From Vibrio sp. 05-20-BW147 (GTDB lineage Bacteria > Pseudomonadota > Gammaproteobacteria > Enterobacterales > Vibrionaceae), in assembly GCF_013369385.1 (NCBI RefSeq), contig NZ_SZTO01000003.1, positions 186,001-250,000 of the forward strand: 64,000 nucleotides of DNA, given 5' to 3'. Position numbers and translations under genes: made by a program. Under the pieces are notes generated by a model. It saw only the letters and a list, made by a program, of their open reading frames with translations. It was not told the origin of the DNA and made no database searches. Positions 54,251 to 64,000 of this stretch are shown here, one piece after another (position 1 is the stretch's first letter; each line of letters starts with the position of its first letter).

Positions 54251-56353
54251 ATGGACAAGCAAACGAGCTTATCGGTCGCTGCGGTTGGTCTAAACCTCAG
54301 AAAATTGGCGAAAACACTTGGCCCTTCATTGCAAGCGATACGTGAGGGGATGATCTGGCTGATACCGTGCCTTATGTTATCCGCTTTTGCTCTTTTTTTT
54401 GCCAGTATGGGTGAGTTTATTGGTGGTGGGCGCAGCGGCTGGATCAATGCGCTTTATCAAGTACACAATGCTATCGCCAGTTTTTTTCCCTACCTCATGA
54501 CGGCTACGATTTCCTATGTTTTAGCGATGCAGTGGAAACTCGCGCGTCCACCGATGGCGCTACTCTCCATTATTTTTCTTTTGATTGTTGGGGAAACGAT
54601 GCCAGAAGATGAAACATTGAAGATGTTTCATATTGTGATGGCGATCGTTACTCCTCTCTATGCCGTTCCCATTCTTGCTCATTTGCTGCATGTACCCCAG
54701 CTTCGGATTACCAGTTCAGATAGTGGTGGCAAGTTGGTCAAAGAGTCACTCAATTTGGTTTTACCAGCACTGCTGACCGCCTTTATTGTTGTCATCATTA
54801 ACTATTTTCTTTTCAATGTACTGAGTTTTGGTAGTGATTTGCAGATAATTGACTTGGATTATGCTAATCAACCGTTTGAGTTCGGTGTCGTGTTTGCTGC
54901 CTTAAACTCGGTTTTGTGGTTTCTAGGCGTTCATGGCTACTACGCTTTGTTGCCATTGGTTGATCTTCTTCAGCACGCAAGCGCATTAAATTACGCGACC
55001 TTTATCGCTGGTGGAGAAGGGCAGTATCCAATGAATCTCTCGATGATGGGGACCTTTGTGTTTATTGGGGGAAGTGGCGCGACACTTTCGTTGGTGGTCG
55101 CTATGTTGCTTTTCGCTCAGCAGAAAAGTCTGAAATTGATAGCGTTAGCGTCGATTCCAATTGGTCTTATTAACGTAAACGAAATTCTGCTCTTCGGTTT
55201 GCCGATCATTCTCAACCCACGCATGTTTTTGCCATTCTTCCTCACACCCGTTGTACATGTGATCACGACATTACTCGCTATTCAAAGTGGCATTATTGAT
55301 ATCCCAAGTGCCAATGTGCCTTTCAATGCGCCTATTATTATTAATGCATGGCTTGCCACTTCCGGTGATATGGCTGGTGTGATGCTGCAATTATTCAATA
55401 TCGCTATTGGTGTGCTGATTTACTATCCCGCCGTTAGGAATCTAAACCGCCTTTACAGAAACCGCGAAATCAAAATTGATTTCCTCGATACGGTTTATGT
55501 GCGAAGACGAGAAGAGGCTGACACCCTGAAAGATGATCCCATTGCAACGGCCAATGATAGGGCTCGTCGTGCACAAGAAGTAGAGAAACGCTTGGAACAT
55601 ATTGGTAGCAAAGAGTTCTGTCTGGAATACCAACCTCAGATATCCCACCAAACTGGTCGAGTCGTCGGATGTGAGGCGCTGATTCGCGCGATAGAACCCG
55701 ATGGCACTTTGGTCTATCCCGGCTCTTTTTTGCCTTGGCTTGAAGAAGCAGAACTCATGAAGGATGTAGACCTATGGGTTTTAAAAACCGTGGTGGCAGA
55801 CATCCAGCACTGGAATCGAGAGGGGCTTTATGTACCCGTTAGTATTAATCTAACGCCAAGTTTTCTGTCGGACTTGGAGTGCATGGATAAGCTTGAACAC
55901 ATTGTCTCCCCAGTGGCGTCTCAAGTGCATATCGAAATCACGGAAGAAACGTTACTGGTTGATGAACAAGTGTTGGCTCATTCGTTTAATCTGCTCCACC
56001 AAATGGGTGTTGCAGTTTATATCGATGACTTTGGTACGGGATTTTCTTCCCTCTCCTATCTCAATCGATTTGAGGTAGATGCGATAAAAATTGATCGATC
56101 GTTTGTGCTGGCTTTAGATAATGACAAGGGAAAAAAGGTCTTCATGAGCTTGCTTTCGGTTGCAGAGCAACTTGACTTGGATGTGGTAATTGAAGGCGTG
56201 GAGTCGCAACAGCAATTGAACCACATTCCCCACAAAGATAACATCTCGATTCAAGGATGGTATTACAGTCGTTCACTGCAATTGAAATCCTTCGTCCAAT
56301 ATTGCATAAACGCCAATCATATTAGGTCAGTGGTGGAGATAGAGAAACTCTAG
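54251..56353 (+). CDS. PTS EIIC-like membrane domain fused to an EAL cyclic-di-GMP phosphodiesterase
   Basis: A 700-residue fusion. Residues about 25-410 form a multi-helix domain of the PTS EIIC (lactose/cellobiose family) type, with ALNSVLWFLGVHGYYALLP, GGSGATLSLVVAMLL, LINVNEILLFGLPIILNPRMF and PFNAPIIINAWLATSGD segments. A short charged linker leads to an EAL domain (about 440-690). It keeps the catalytic residues: EAL motif with Glu475, N in SINLTPSFL, E in HIEITEE, DD592-593 in IDDFGTGFSSLSYL, K in AIKIDRS, and EGVES and QGWYYS. It should be an active c-di-GMP hydrolase. No IIA/IIB domain is present or nearby, so sugar sensing, not transport, is likely (inference). ATG 54251 has AGGA eight bases upstream; GTG 54227 is an alternative. 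Confidence 0.88.
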   Translation: MDKQTSLSVAAVGLNLRKLAKTLGPSLQAIREGMIWLIPCLMLSAFALFFASMGEFIGGGRSGWINALYQVHNAIASFFPYLMTATISYVLAMQWKLARPPMALLSIIFLLIVGETMPEDETLKMFHIVMAIVTPLYAVPILAHLLHVPQLRITSSDSGGKLVKESLNLVLPALLTAFIVVIINYFLFNVLSFGSDLQIIDLDYANQPFEFGVVFAALNSVLWFLGVHGYYALLPLVDLLQHASALNYATFIAGGEGQYPMNLSMMGTFVFIGGSGATLSLVVAMLLFAQQKSLKLIALASIPIGLINVNEILLFGLPIILNPRMFLPFFLTPVVHVITTLLAIQSGIIDIPSANVPFNAPIIINAWLATSGDMAGVMLQLFNIAIGVLIYYPAVRNLNRLYRNREIKIDFLDTVYVRRREEADTLKDDPIATANDRARRAQEVEKRLEHIGSKEFCLEYQPQISHQTGRVVGCEALIRAIEPDGTLVYPGSFLPWLEEAELMKDVDLWVLKTVVADIQHWNREGLYVPVSINLTPSFLSDLECMDKLEHIVSPVASQVHIEITEETLLVDEQVLAHSFNLLHQMGVAVYIDDFGTGFSSLSYLNRFEVDAIKIDRSFVLALDNDKGKKVFMSLLSVAEQLDLDVVIEGVESQQQLNHIPHKDNISIQGWYYSRSLQLKSFVQYCINANHIRSVVEIEKL

Positions 56354-56450
56354 CTTTTCTTTGTGGTGGAATATGGCTCGTATTCAATCGAGCGATAGTT
56401 GACCGAGTGTCACAGTTAATTGGGTATTCAGTTGCTAACTGGAAAACAGA

Positions 56451-58820
56451 TCAAAAGAGGCCCAATTGTGAATCTGATAGTTGAGAGAAGTCTTTACCAA
56501 TGAAAGGCAGAATGGCATCGGCAACCGGTTTGAGCTGTTTATCGACATAATGTTGGTAATCGATCGCGCTGGATTGGTATTCCTTGGGTTCTGGCCCATT
56601 GAGCGTAATGAGATACTCAATACGTGCTCGATTTTGATATTGAAGTGGGCGCCCTAAGCGCGCATTGATTTCGTCGGCCATTCTTGCCGCCCGAACTTGA
56701 GGCGGAACGTTTTTCTGATAGTCACTGAGTTTTCTGCGTAAGCGTTTTTGATAGACCAGCTCATCATCAAATGCACCCGCGCGAGTTTGTTCAACCATCT
56801 CACGCACATAGTCCGTTGGATCTTGGTCGTGAAAGATCATCATATAGAGTTGGTGTTGGAAACGTTGTGCCAATGGCGTCCAGTCCGTTCTCGCACTTTC
56901 TAAGCCTTTAAACACGATTCGCTCTTCGCTGCCTTGTTGAATCAATCCTGCATACCGTTTCTTCGAGCCTGTTTCGGCGCCACGGATGGTTGGCATCAAA
57001 AATTTACGATAGTGGGTTTCGTACTCAAGTTCAAGGATGGAGTTTAAATTGAACTCTTGCTCAAGATGATGCTTCCACCATTGGTTAATCAGGCTGACCA
57101 ATTGCCGACCAATTGCATCGGCTTCTGGCTGCTCGAAACGACCATTGAGCGAAACAAAGGTTGAGTCCGTGTCACCATAAATGACTTGATAGCCCTGCTG
57201 TTCAATCAGCAATTTTGTCTGCTTCATGATCTCATGCCCGCGCATCGTGATACTTGAGGCCAAACGCGTATCAAAAAAACGGCAGCCTGATGAGCCAAGT
57301 ACCCCATAAAAAGAGTTCATGATGATCTTAATTGCTTGAGAGAAGGCCTTGTCGTTGTTGCGTTTCGCGACATCTCGAGCTTGCCACAATGTCTCGATCA
57401 TCTCGGGCAGAAAGTGCTTAGTGCGATGAAATTGGCCACCACGAAAGCCCGGAACCGCTTGGTGTGTTGCTTTGCCACTTTCTAATTTAAGCCCTTCAAC
57501 CAACCCAAGTGGATCGATCAGAAACGATCGAATAATCGATGGATAAAGACTCTTAAAATCGAGCACTAAAACAGAATCGTAAAGTCCGGGCAGCGAGTCC
57601 ATAACGTAACCACCGGGGCTTGCAACCCAATTTTCAGGCTGCAAATTAGGCGCAATGTAACCTGCGCGATGCAATTGCGGTAGGTAGAGGTTGGTAAAGG
57701 CCGCCACAGAGCCCCCGACACGATCCAGTTCGACGCCCGTTAATTTAGACCGTTCAATCACGTACTCGAGCAGATGAGTGTGAGCGAAAATACGATTGAC
57801 CAAGACGCAATCTTGTAAGTTGTATTTCGCGAGGGAAGGCTTGTCGTGGCGAAACATGTGATTAATTTCGGCCATGCGATCGTGCACATTGTGAATCGCT
57901 TTACCCTCTCCCAATAGCTCTCTTGAGACCGATTCGAGTGACCAAGAGCGGAAGTGATACGTTGCCGTTTTAAGCGTATCAATGCCATCTAGGACGACGC
58001 GGCCGGGAATGGTAATAAATGCCTGTTGGCTTTGGCTCGATGAGCGGAAATAGCTAGTTTGGTTGCCTCGGCCGAGAGTCAGTTTCAACTGATGCCACTC
58101 TGCGCGCTTTTGCAGTAATCGAAAGTCAAAATCAATGACATTCCAGCCGACGATAACATCTGGGTCAAATTGCTCAAACCAAGCAATCAAAGCAAGCAGC
58201 AATTGTTTTTCATCTTGGACCCACTGAATGGGTGTGTCGGCCGCTTCGGGCTCACCAATCATGATCACTCGGCTATCCATCGGGCTATCTAAACCGATGG
58301 AATAAAGAATCCCTTTTTCTGAACACTCTAAATCGAGTGAAACCACTTTAAGCGTTGGCGTGTAATCCCCTTGCCGACACTTGGCATTGGTGACTTGAAC
58401 ATGGGCATTTTGCGTTTTAAAAGTACCAGTAAACGCCAAAGATCCGCGGATAAAGCGTTCCATTAAGTAGCGATCAGCAAGGCGAATGTCTGACTCCAAC
58501 ACCGTAATGTCGTGTTGAGTAAGTAATGATGAGAGGGTATAAGCATCTCGATTGGTTTCACAGTAACACGCTGCCATAGGGGTGTGTGAGAAGTCTTTCA
58601 ATGGAAGAGGCTTGAATTCCACTTTAACATCAGGATGGTGTTCATTTGCTATGCGTTGGGCATCTTCACGCTGAGTATCATCGATGAAAAAAACCGGTTT
58701 TTCACCATCAATAAGCAATTGGTGCGGCCCATCTTCTGTTGAGAGCCACAGTTCAATTTGAGTGCCTGAAAAGCGATCGCGTGCATGTCGAGTTAAGACA
58801 AAACCGTGAGTGATGGTCAA
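56451..58820 (-). CDS. polB: DNA polymerase II
   Basis: A 789-residue family-B polymerase, as in E. coli PolB (783). N-terminal 3'-5' exonuclease motif I is in VVSLDLECSEKGILYSIGL, with the second in GWNVIDFDFRLLQKRA; polymerase motifs are LDFKSLYPSIIRSFLIDP (A), KIIMNSFYGVLGSSGCRF (B) and YGDTDSTFV (C, with two catalytic Asp). It acts in lesion bypass and fork restart. In E. coli it is SOS-regulated, but no consensus LexA box is visible in the region before its start here. It is convergent with the EIIC-EAL gene and divergent from uvrY. Confidence 0.96.
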   Translation of the reverse strand: MTITHGFVLTRHARDRFSGTQIELWLSTEDGPHQLLIDGEKPVFFIDDTQREDAQRIANEHHPDVKVEFKPLPLKDFSHTPMAACYCETNRDAYTLSSLLTQHDITVLESDIRLADRYLMERFIRGSLAFTGTFKTQNAHVQVTNAKCRQGDYTPTLKVVSLDLECSEKGILYSIGLDSPMDSRVIMIGEPEAADTPIQWVQDEKQLLLALIAWFEQFDPDVIVGWNVIDFDFRLLQKRAEWHQLKLTLGRGNQTSYFRSSSQSQQAFITIPGRVVLDGIDTLKTATYHFRSWSLESVSRELLGEGKAIHNVHDRMAEINHMFRHDKPSLAKYNLQDCVLVNRIFAHTHLLEYVIERSKLTGVELDRVGGSVAAFTNLYLPQLHRAGYIAPNLQPENWVASPGGYVMDSLPGLYDSVLVLDFKSLYPSIIRSFLIDPLGLVEGLKLESGKATHQAVPGFRGGQFHRTKHFLPEMIETLWQARDVAKRNNDKAFSQAIKIIMNSFYGVLGSSGCRFFDTRLASSITMRGHEIMKQTKLLIEQQGYQVIYGDTDSTFVSLNGRFEQPEADAIGRQLVSLINQWWKHHLEQEFNLNSILELEYETHYRKFLMPTIRGAETGSKKRYAGLIQQGSEERIVFKGLESARTDWTPLAQRFQHQLYMMIFHDQDPTDYVREMVEQTRAGAFDDELVYQKRLRRKLSDYQKNVPPQVRAARMADEINARLGRPLQYQNRARIEYLITLNGPEPKEYQSSAIDYQHYVDKQLKPVADAILPFIGKDFSQLSDSQLGLF

Positions 58821-59176
58821 ATCCGAATTCCAATTAAGAACAACTGCCCTGATGTTAGCAAATTGTCACTCAAACGCGTGAAATTAAGTGGTTTTTCTTG
58901 CACGTTTGCTTAAAGTTTGTACGCCTAGAGCGTGATAAATATGATGGAGATAAAATTCCTGACGATTGCTCCGAAGTAAGTGTCTCCTTTTAAAAACAAA
59001 ATTGTTAGAGTGACCTTTGATATTTGCTCTCGCATCCAATAAGTCCTTGCTAAAGTTTGCGTTTCGGCACATATTCATAGAAGGCATTTTCAGAGTAAAT
59101 GCGGTAATATAGGCAACTGTACTGATATCCACACTTGATGTGGAACAGAGCCAATTAATAGTGTGGAGATACAAGT
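58821..59176. other. Divergent region between polB and uvrY
   Basis: 356 bp, AT-rich, holding both promoters. A GGAG lies before the uvrY TTG. A partial LexA-like CTGTACTGATATCCAC occurs at 59117 but lacks the ACAG half. Nothing else recognisable; small frames on the minus strand here have no ribosome sites or similarity. Confidence 0.4.
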
Positions 59177-59821
59177 TTGATCAATGTTTTCCTTGTAGAT
59201 GATCACGAGCTGGTTCGCACAGGGATACGACGTATTATTGAAGACGTCCGTGGAATGAACGTAGCAGGAGAAGCTGATAGCGGTGAAAATGCGGTAAAAT
59301 GGTGTCGTAGCAATCATGCAGACGTCGTTTTAATGGATATGAACATGCCTGGTATTGGCGGCTTGGAAGCTACCAAGAAAATTTTGCGTGTTAATCCAGA
59401 TGTGAAAATCATCGTCTTAACTGTTCATACGGAAAATCCGTTTCCAACTAAAGTGATGCAAGCGGGGGCTTCTGGTTATTTGACCAAAGGCGCTGGCCCA
59501 GATGAAATGGTGAATGCAATTCGTATTGTCCACAGTGGGCAACGTTATATTTCACCAGAAATTGCGCAGCAAATGGCGTTAAGCCAGTTTTCGCCTGCGT
59601 CCGAAAACCCTTTCAAGGATCTGTCTGAGCGCGAGCTTCAGATCATGATGATGATCACGAAAGGTCAGAAAGTGACAGATATTTCTGAGCAGTTAAATCT
59701 CAGTCCTAAAACTGTCAACAGCTATCGTTATCGTTTGTTTAGCAAGCTATCGATTAATGGTGACGTAGAGTTGACCCATTTGGCGATTCGCCACGGAATG
59801 TTAGATACCGAGACTCTCTAG
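59177..59821 (+). CDS. uvrY: Response regulator UvrY/VarA (GacA family)
   Basis: A 214-residue NarL-type regulator of the BarA-UvrY (VarS-VarA) system, which controls Csr small RNAs, carbon use and virulence. Receiver with phospho-acceptor Asp54 in [10 protein letters not shown], linker, and LuxR-type helix-turn-helix ([43 protein letters not shown]). Start is TTG, with GGAG eight bases upstream, as in the E. coli orthologue. It lies two bases before uvrC, the standard partner. Confidence 0.95.
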   Translation: MINVFLVDDHELVRTGIRRIIEDVRGMNVAGEADSGENAVKWCRSNHADVVLMDMNMPGIGGLEATKKILRVNPDVKIIVLTVHTENPFPTKVMQAGASGYLTKGAGPDEMVNAIRIVHSGQRYISPEIAQQMALSQFSPASENPFKDLSERELQIMMMITKGQKVTDISEQLNLSPKTVNSYRYRLFSKLSINGDVELTHLAIRHGMLDTETL

Positions 59822-59822
59822 T

Positions 59823-61655
59823 GTGACTCAAATTTTTGATTCGGTATCTTTCCTCAAGACAGTCACTCATCAGCCTGGCGTTTATCGTATGTATAACGCC
59901 GAGGCTGTTGTTATTTATGTCGGTAAAGCCAAAGATCTCAAAAAACGCCTCTCAAGCTATTTCCGCAAAAAAGTTGACAGCGAAAAAACCAAAGCACTGG
60001 TGAGTAATATTGCCAAAATTGATGTGACCGTGACGCACACCGAAACGGAAGCGCTGATTCTTGAGCATAATTACATTAAGCAATATTTGCCGAAGTATAA
60101 TGTCCTGCTGCGAGACGATAAGTCTTATCCCTATATTTTCCTTAGTGCCCATCGCCATCCTAGGATCTCTCTGCATCGTGGTGCTAAGAAGAGAAAAGGC
60201 GAGTATTTCGGACCTTATCCGGACTCAGGTGCAGTACGTGAAACCTTGCACTTGATCCAGAAAATTTTCCCGGTGAGACAGTGTGAAGACACCGTTTATG
60301 CTAACCGAACGCGTCCTTGTTTGATGTACCAGATTGGTCGCTGTGCGGGCCCTTGTGTCAGTAGCGTCATTTCTGATGTCGACTATGCAGAGCTGGTGGG
60401 TTACTTACGTCTATTTTTACAAGGTAAAGATAACCAAGTTCTAGAGCTCCTAGTGCAAAAAATGGAGATTGCGAGCCAGCAACTTAAGTTTGAGGATGCG
60501 GCAAAATTTCGTGATCAGATCCAAGCGATTCGTCGCGTTCAGGAACAACAATATGTTTCGGAAGATAGCCAAGAAGATATGGATGTGCTCGGTTTTGCAC
60601 AAGAAAATGGTATTGCATGCATCCATATCTTGATGATTCGCCAAGGTAAGGTACTGGGAAGTCGCAGTCATTTCCCCAAGATTCCTCAAAACACCAATGC
60701 GCAAGAAGTGTTTGATAGCTTTTTGACGCAATACTATTTGAGCCACAACGAAGCTCGGACGATTCCATCGCGCATCATTCTAAATCAGGAACTGGCTGCG
60801 GATGTTGAGGCGATTCAGTTGGCGCTCAGTGATGTCGCTGGGCGGAAAGTACAATTTCATACCTCGCCATCAGGGTCACGTGGTCGTTACCTCAAATTGT
60901 CCAATACCAATGCGCTGACGGCAATGACGACCAAAATCAATCATAAAATGACGATTAATCAACGCTTTAAGGCGTTACGTGACGTTCTTGCGATGGACTC
61001 GATTGCTCGCATGGAGTGTTTCGATATTTCTCATACCATGGGCGAAAGCACGATTGCCTCATGCGTGGTGTTCAACAGTGAAGGTCCGGTAAAGCAAGAG
61101 TATCGTCGCTACAACATTACCGGAATCACTGGTGGTGATGATTATGCAGCCATGGGGCAAGCTCTAGAGCGTCGTTACGCCAAACAACTGGATGTCGAGA
61201 AAATTCCAGACATTATTTTTATTGATGGTGGTAAAGGGCAACTCAATCGAGCGCACGAAATCATCGCGCAATACTGGGGAGATTGGCCGAAGCGGCCCGT
61301 GATGATCGGCATCGCAAAAGGAGTCACTCGTAAACCAGGTTTGGAAACTTTGATTACGGTTGATGGCGATGAGTTTCATCTACCAAGTGATGATCCGGCC
61401 CTACATTTAATCCAGCACATTCGTGATGAGAGCCACAATCATGCCATCGCAGGGCACAGAGCGAAGCGAGGAAAAACACGTAAAACGAGTGCGTTAGAGG
61501 GCATTGAAGGCGTAGGGCCTAAACGACGTCAGGCGCTGTTGAAATACACAGGGGGCTTACAAGAGCTCAAGCGTGCAAGTGTTGAAGAAATCGCCAAAGT
61601 GCCGGGCATTAGTCACTCTTTGGCAGAAATTATCTATCAAGCATTGAAACAATAG
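59823..61655 (+). CDS. uvrC: UvrABC excinuclease subunit C
   Basis: A 610-residue dual-incision nuclease. The N-terminal GIY-YIG domain ([30 protein letters not shown]) makes the 3' cut; a UVR UvrB-binding domain (about 205-240) follows; the RNase H-like domain with [12 protein letters not shown] and IDGGKGQLN makes the 5' cut; tandem helix-hairpin-helix at the end binds DNA ([18 protein letters not shown]). Start is GTG directly behind the uvrY stop. Confidence 0.97.
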   Translation: MTQIFDSVSFLKTVTHQPGVYRMYNAEAVVIYVGKAKDLKKRLSSYFRKKVDSEKTKALVSNIAKIDVTVTHTETEALILEHNYIKQYLPKYNVLLRDDKSYPYIFLSAHRHPRISLHRGAKKRKGEYFGPYPDSGAVRETLHLIQKIFPVRQCEDTVYANRTRPCLMYQIGRCAGPCVSSVISDVDYAELVGYLRLFLQGKDNQVLELLVQKMEIASQQLKFEDAAKFRDQIQAIRRVQEQQYVSEDSQEDMDVLGFAQENGIACIHILMIRQGKVLGSRSHFPKIPQNTNAQEVFDSFLTQYYLSHNEARTIPSRIILNQELAADVEAIQLALSDVAGRKVQFHTSPSGSRGRYLKLSNTNALTAMTTKINHKMTINQRFKALRDVLAMDSIARMECFDISHTMGESTIASCVVFNSEGPVKQEYRRYNITGITGGDDYAAMGQALERRYAKQLDVEKIPDIIFIDGGKGQLNRAHEIIAQYWGDWPKRPVMIGIAKGVTRKPGLETLITVDGDEFHLPSDDPALHLIQHIRDESHNHAIAGHRAKRGKTRKTSALEGIEGVGPKRRQALLKYTGGLQELKRASVEEIAKVPGISHSLAEIIYQALKQ

Positions 61656-61701
61656 TGAAAATCCAGCACCATTAGCGCGCAAAGTGTAAGAGAATAATAA
61701 T

Positions 61702-62259
61702 ATGCGTTTGAACATCCCCAACATATTGTCATTGATGAGATTATTTCTCATCCCTGTGTTTGTCGTAGCGTTTTATCTTCCCTATTCATGGGCTCCTTTT
61801 GCTGCGGCAATGGTGTTTTGGGTTGCCGGTTTTACCGATTGGCTTGATGGGATGCTAGCAAGAAAACTCGGTCAAACGTCGCGTTTCGGTGCGTTTATTG
61901 ATCCAGTGGCGGATAAAGTACTAGTGGCGACCGCTTTGATTTTGATTACCGAACATTACCATTCCATCTGGGTAACGATTCCAGCCGTGACAATGATTGC
62001 AAGGGAAATCATCATTTCAGCACTGCGTGAGTGGATGGCAGAAATTGGTAAGCGAGCCAGTGTTGCGGTTTCTTGGGTGGGTAAGGTAAAAACCGTGAGT
62101 CAAATGTTTGCGCTTTGGGTACTAATCTGGCGTTATGACGACTGGATGATCTGGTTAGGCTTTGGTGCATTGTACATTGCCACTTTCTTAACATACTGGT
62201 CGATGGTGCAGTATTTGACGGCTGCGAAAGATGACCTATTAAATGAAGAACATCACTAA
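61702..62259 (+). CDS. pgsA: CDP-diacylglycerol-glycerol-3-phosphate 3-phosphatidyltransferase
   Basis: A 185-residue inner-membrane enzyme making phosphatidylglycerol phosphate. The CDP-alcohol phosphotransferase motif D-G-x2-A-R-x8-G-x3-D-x3-D is visible in [28 protein letters not shown]. Five to six membrane helices. Part of the uvrY-uvrC-pgsA cluster; terminator follows. Confidence 0.95.
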   Translation: MRLNIPNILSLMRLFLIPVFVVAFYLPYSWAPFAAAMVFWVAGFTDWLDGMLARKLGQTSRFGAFIDPVADKVLVATALILITEHYHSIWVTIPAVTMIAREIIISALREWMAEIGKRASVAVSWVGKVKTVSQMFALWVLIWRYDDWMIWLGFGALYIATFLTYWSMVQYLTAAKDDLLNEEHH

Positions 62260-62268
62260 TACAGAGAA

Positions 62269-62292
62269 AGCGGGCGCAAGCCCGTTTTTTTA
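62269..62292 (+). terminator. Terminator after pgsA
   Basis: CGGGC and GCCCG with GCAA tetraloop, extended by A-T pairs and followed by TTTTTTT. Confidence 0.8.
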
Positions 62293-62453
62293 TGCTTGAA
62301 ATTCCTAAGTGTTTACCAAGAGCAGACGACGCAAGCTTAGGATTATTCTAACTATCTTCTCTTCTTTTTAGATAAAAGCTGCCTTTAAAATAAGCAATTT
62401 GCAGTGTTTAGCACATTTTGTGCTCAAACGATTTAAAAAACAAAAAAATAGTG

Positions 62454-62481
62454 TTGACTCGATCTGATGAATGGGTAGAAT
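62454..62481 (+). promoter_or_regulatory. Promoter of the tRNA operon
   Basis: TTGACT (62454-62459), 16-base spacer, TAGAAT (62476-62481), then a GC-rich discriminator GCATCCCG typical of stringently controlled stable-RNA promoters. About 45 bases upstream of the first tRNA. Confidence 0.75.
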
Positions 62482-62525
62482 GCATCCCGTACCCAAGAGA
62501 GGAAAGCTTCTTAAAGGTCATGTAA

Positions 62526-62599
62526 GGCGCGTTGGCAGAGGGGCTATGCAGCGGATTGCAAATCCGTGGACCTCGGTTCGACTCCGGGACGCGCCTCCA
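62526..62599 (+). tRNA. tRNA-Cys (anticodon GCA)
   Basis: 74 nt with encoded CCA. Acceptor GGCGCGT/ACGCGCC, anticodon loop TTGCAAA around GCA, T-arm CGGTTCGACTCCG. Compared with E. coli tRNA-Cys only scattered changes. Confidence 0.96.
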
Positions 62600-62602
62600 T
62601 TT

Positions 62603-62678
62603 GCGACACTAGCTCAGTTGGTAGAGCGCAACCTTGCCAAGGTTGAGGTCACGAGTTCGAACCTCGTGTGTCGCTCCA
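62603..62678 (+). tRNA. tRNA-Gly (anticodon GCC)
   Basis: 76 nt with encoded CCA. Acceptor GCGACAC/GTGTCGC, D-arm AGCTCAGTTGGTAGAGC, anticodon loop TTGCCAA, T-arm GAGTTCGAACCTC. It lies three bases after tRNA-Cys. Confidence 0.96.
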
Positions 62679-62731
62679 CTTTCTCAAGTGGATGAAATAG
62701 CTTTTATCGTGCTTAACGATAATATTACGGA

Positions 62732-62808
<77 letters not shown>

Positions 62809-62850
62809 ATTTCAAAGCTCTCACTGTGCTTAACGGTGACACAATACGGA

Positions 62851-62927
<77 letters not shown>

Positions 62928-62969
62928 ATTTCAAAGCTCTCACTGTGCTTAACGGTGACACAATACGGA

Positions 62970-63046
<77 letters not shown>

Positions 63047-63620
63047 ATTTTCGGACGATGACAATTCCTTGTTTTGTGCGAAAGATGCTATCCCGTCATG
63101 CAATGAGGCGGTGATCATCACCTTCTGTACTGCTCTTTCAATAATGCTGCGAAGCATGAATCCCTAAAATGAAACTTATATCCGATATAGATATTCGGAT
63201 GTTTTTGTCGTTTCCTTTCTAGCTCAATTATCACTATCTCTGCTAAGTGCAGGCAGGTAGCCTCTTTACGTTGTTCATTAACAGACTTATCCACAGAAAG
63301 TTAGATGTGGATAACTTGGTTGATAACAATATCTAATGAACACTTTCTTCTTGACAATAGAGGATCATTTAAGATTACAGTGATCGTGCACTCTTGATGT
63401 TGATTGATAAGTTGTTGTTTTTGAATGGTAATGTCGTATTTTTTTTTATTCTGTGGTGTTGTTTTTTGATCACTAAGCTTGACTTTATTGATCCTAGTCA
63501 TTGATTGGATATGTGTTTAACTTTTTTTTAGTGCCACTTTCTGAGAGGCTCTGTCAATTTTTTCCACATTGTAAAATTTGAGATGGAAATCAAATATTAC
63601 TGCGTAAAAATGTGTCGCCA
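63047..63620. other. Region between the tRNA operon and queG
   Basis: 574 bp, AT-rich. Two perfect DnaA boxes in inverted orientation lie at 63287-63295 and 63306-63314. A minus-strand frame 63301-63501 is low-complexity Lys/Gln-rich without a ribosome site and is not accepted. No clear terminator for the tRNA transcript was found. Confidence 0.4.
63287..63314. promoter_or_regulatory. Inverted pair of perfect DnaA boxes
   Basis: TTATCCACA and TGTGGATAA separated by ten bases. They also form a 9-bp inverted repeat. No origin genes or further boxes surround them. Confidence 0.5.
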
Positions 63621-64000
63621 CTATCTTGCATCTCTTGGAAGTCCTTTATCGACAATACGTATTAGTCTTTGCTTTTTCATATCGAACTGAAACTCACTGC
63701 GTTGAGTCAGTTGCTCTTGCAGGGCCCATTCAATATGTTCATCGAGAAGTGCGCTTAGCCCTTTGCGTTGCTGTAGTGCGTCAATAATACTGGGTGACAG
63801 CGGTGCATTGCCCATCGCAATAGCAATGTTTCTTAACCACTGGATATGTCCAATTCGGCGAATTGCTGAACCTTCCATGTTTTTTAGAAAAGTCCCCTCG
63901 TCCCATGAAAAAAGTTCGACCAAATCGGCATTAGTGAGCGCTTCTCGTCGATGAAAATCGCCTTCAGTGGTGAGTTCGGCATAGCGATTCCACGGACAAA
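63621..64000 (-). CDS. queG: Epoxyqueuosine reductase, C-terminal part (cut by window edge)
   Basis: 126 codons at the 3' end of a leftward gene entering from the right edge. The frame runs from TGTCCGTGG (CPWN, the last cysteine of an Fe-S cluster) through RYAELTTEGDFHRREALTNADLVELF to a helical C-terminus with SAIRRIGHIQWLRNIAIAMGN (HEAT-like repeat). This matches QueG, which reduces epoxyqueuosine in tRNA using a cobalamin and two [4Fe-4S] clusters. The N-terminal part lies outside. Confidence 0.88.
   Translation of the reverse strand, partial: CPWNRYAELTTEGDFHRREALTNADLVELFSWDEGTFLKNMEGSAIRRIGHIQWLRNIAIAMGNAPLSPSIIDALQQRKGLSALLDEHIEWALQEQLTQRSEFQFDMKKQRLIRIVDKGLPRDAR

Noticed and set aside
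59117..59132. LexA box candidate between polB and uvrY
   Set aside because: Only the CTGT half is present; the second half reads CCAC instead of ACAG.
63301..63501. 66-codon minus-strand frame rich in Lys and Gln
   Set aside because: Composition follows the AT-rich DNA, and there is no Shine-Dalgarno or recognisable domain.

Overview
The window looks like a stretch of the larger chromosome of a Vibrio species (Gammaproteobacteria). The evidence is a quorum-sensing locus made of a divergent Qrr1 small RNA, luxO and luxU, the sodium-type flagellar motor gene motY, a Vibrio/Shewanella-type VC2046-like protein beside sodB, an AspS-type secretin pilotin, and a trp operon with fused trpC-trpF. From memory of Vibrio cholerae gene order, most blocks sit in chromosome-1-like neighbourhoods; the species cannot be fixed by reading alone. 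No phage, insertion sequence, integron, CRISPR array or defence island was found, so this is mainly core genome with a few odd genes.

Layout. 1-7450: start of an NhaC-like antiporter, asd, an orphan type IV pilin-like protein, a voltage-gated K+ channel, a MarC/YchE membrane protein and adhE. 7475-13105: a degenerate SDR, a VC2046-like protein, sodB, grxD, a DsbA-family protein, a second Na+/H+ antiporter-like gene and rnt. 13304-22134: motY, then a leftward block rsxABCDGE-nth-gloA, whose rsxC carries seven 117-bp in-frame repeats. 22135-27110: divergent uvrB with an SOS box and DnaA boxes, then qrr1/luxO/luxU. 27122-31165: a YvcK-family gene, a structured leader that is probably a molybdenum-cofactor riboswitch, and moaABCDE. 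31639-38397: oppABCDF and a glutathionyl-hydroquinone-reductase-like gene.

38431-42083: leftward aspS, yciI, yciA, yciB, a small GemA-like gene and a dicarboxylate/glutamate symporter. 42423-49464: the complete trpEGDCFBA operon with a 41-residue leader peptide holding five Trp codons, an attenuator, and a promoter overlapped by a TrpR operator. 49483-53100: rnm, yciO, rluB, the DNA-mimic protein gene and efpL. 53334-56353: an atypical nucleotidyltransferase and a PTS EIIC-EAL fusion. 56451-62259: polB, uvrY/varA, uvrC and pgsA. 62526-63046: a tRNA operon of Cys, Gly and three initiator Met genes, two of which arose by 119-bp tandem duplication. The window ends inside queG.

Functional links. 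LuxU passes phosphate to LuxO, which with sigma-54 would activate qrr1. OppABCDF imports peptides; the hairpin after oppA probably raises OppA relative to the permease. TrpR repression and attenuation both control trp. UvrB and UvrC are both encoded here, uvrC directly behind its usual partner uvrY. The least conventional items are the EIIC-EAL fusion, the RsxC repeat tail, the K+ channel with a zinc ribbon and a start-codon hairpin, and the GemA-like small protein. No clearly undescribed multigene system was recognised.
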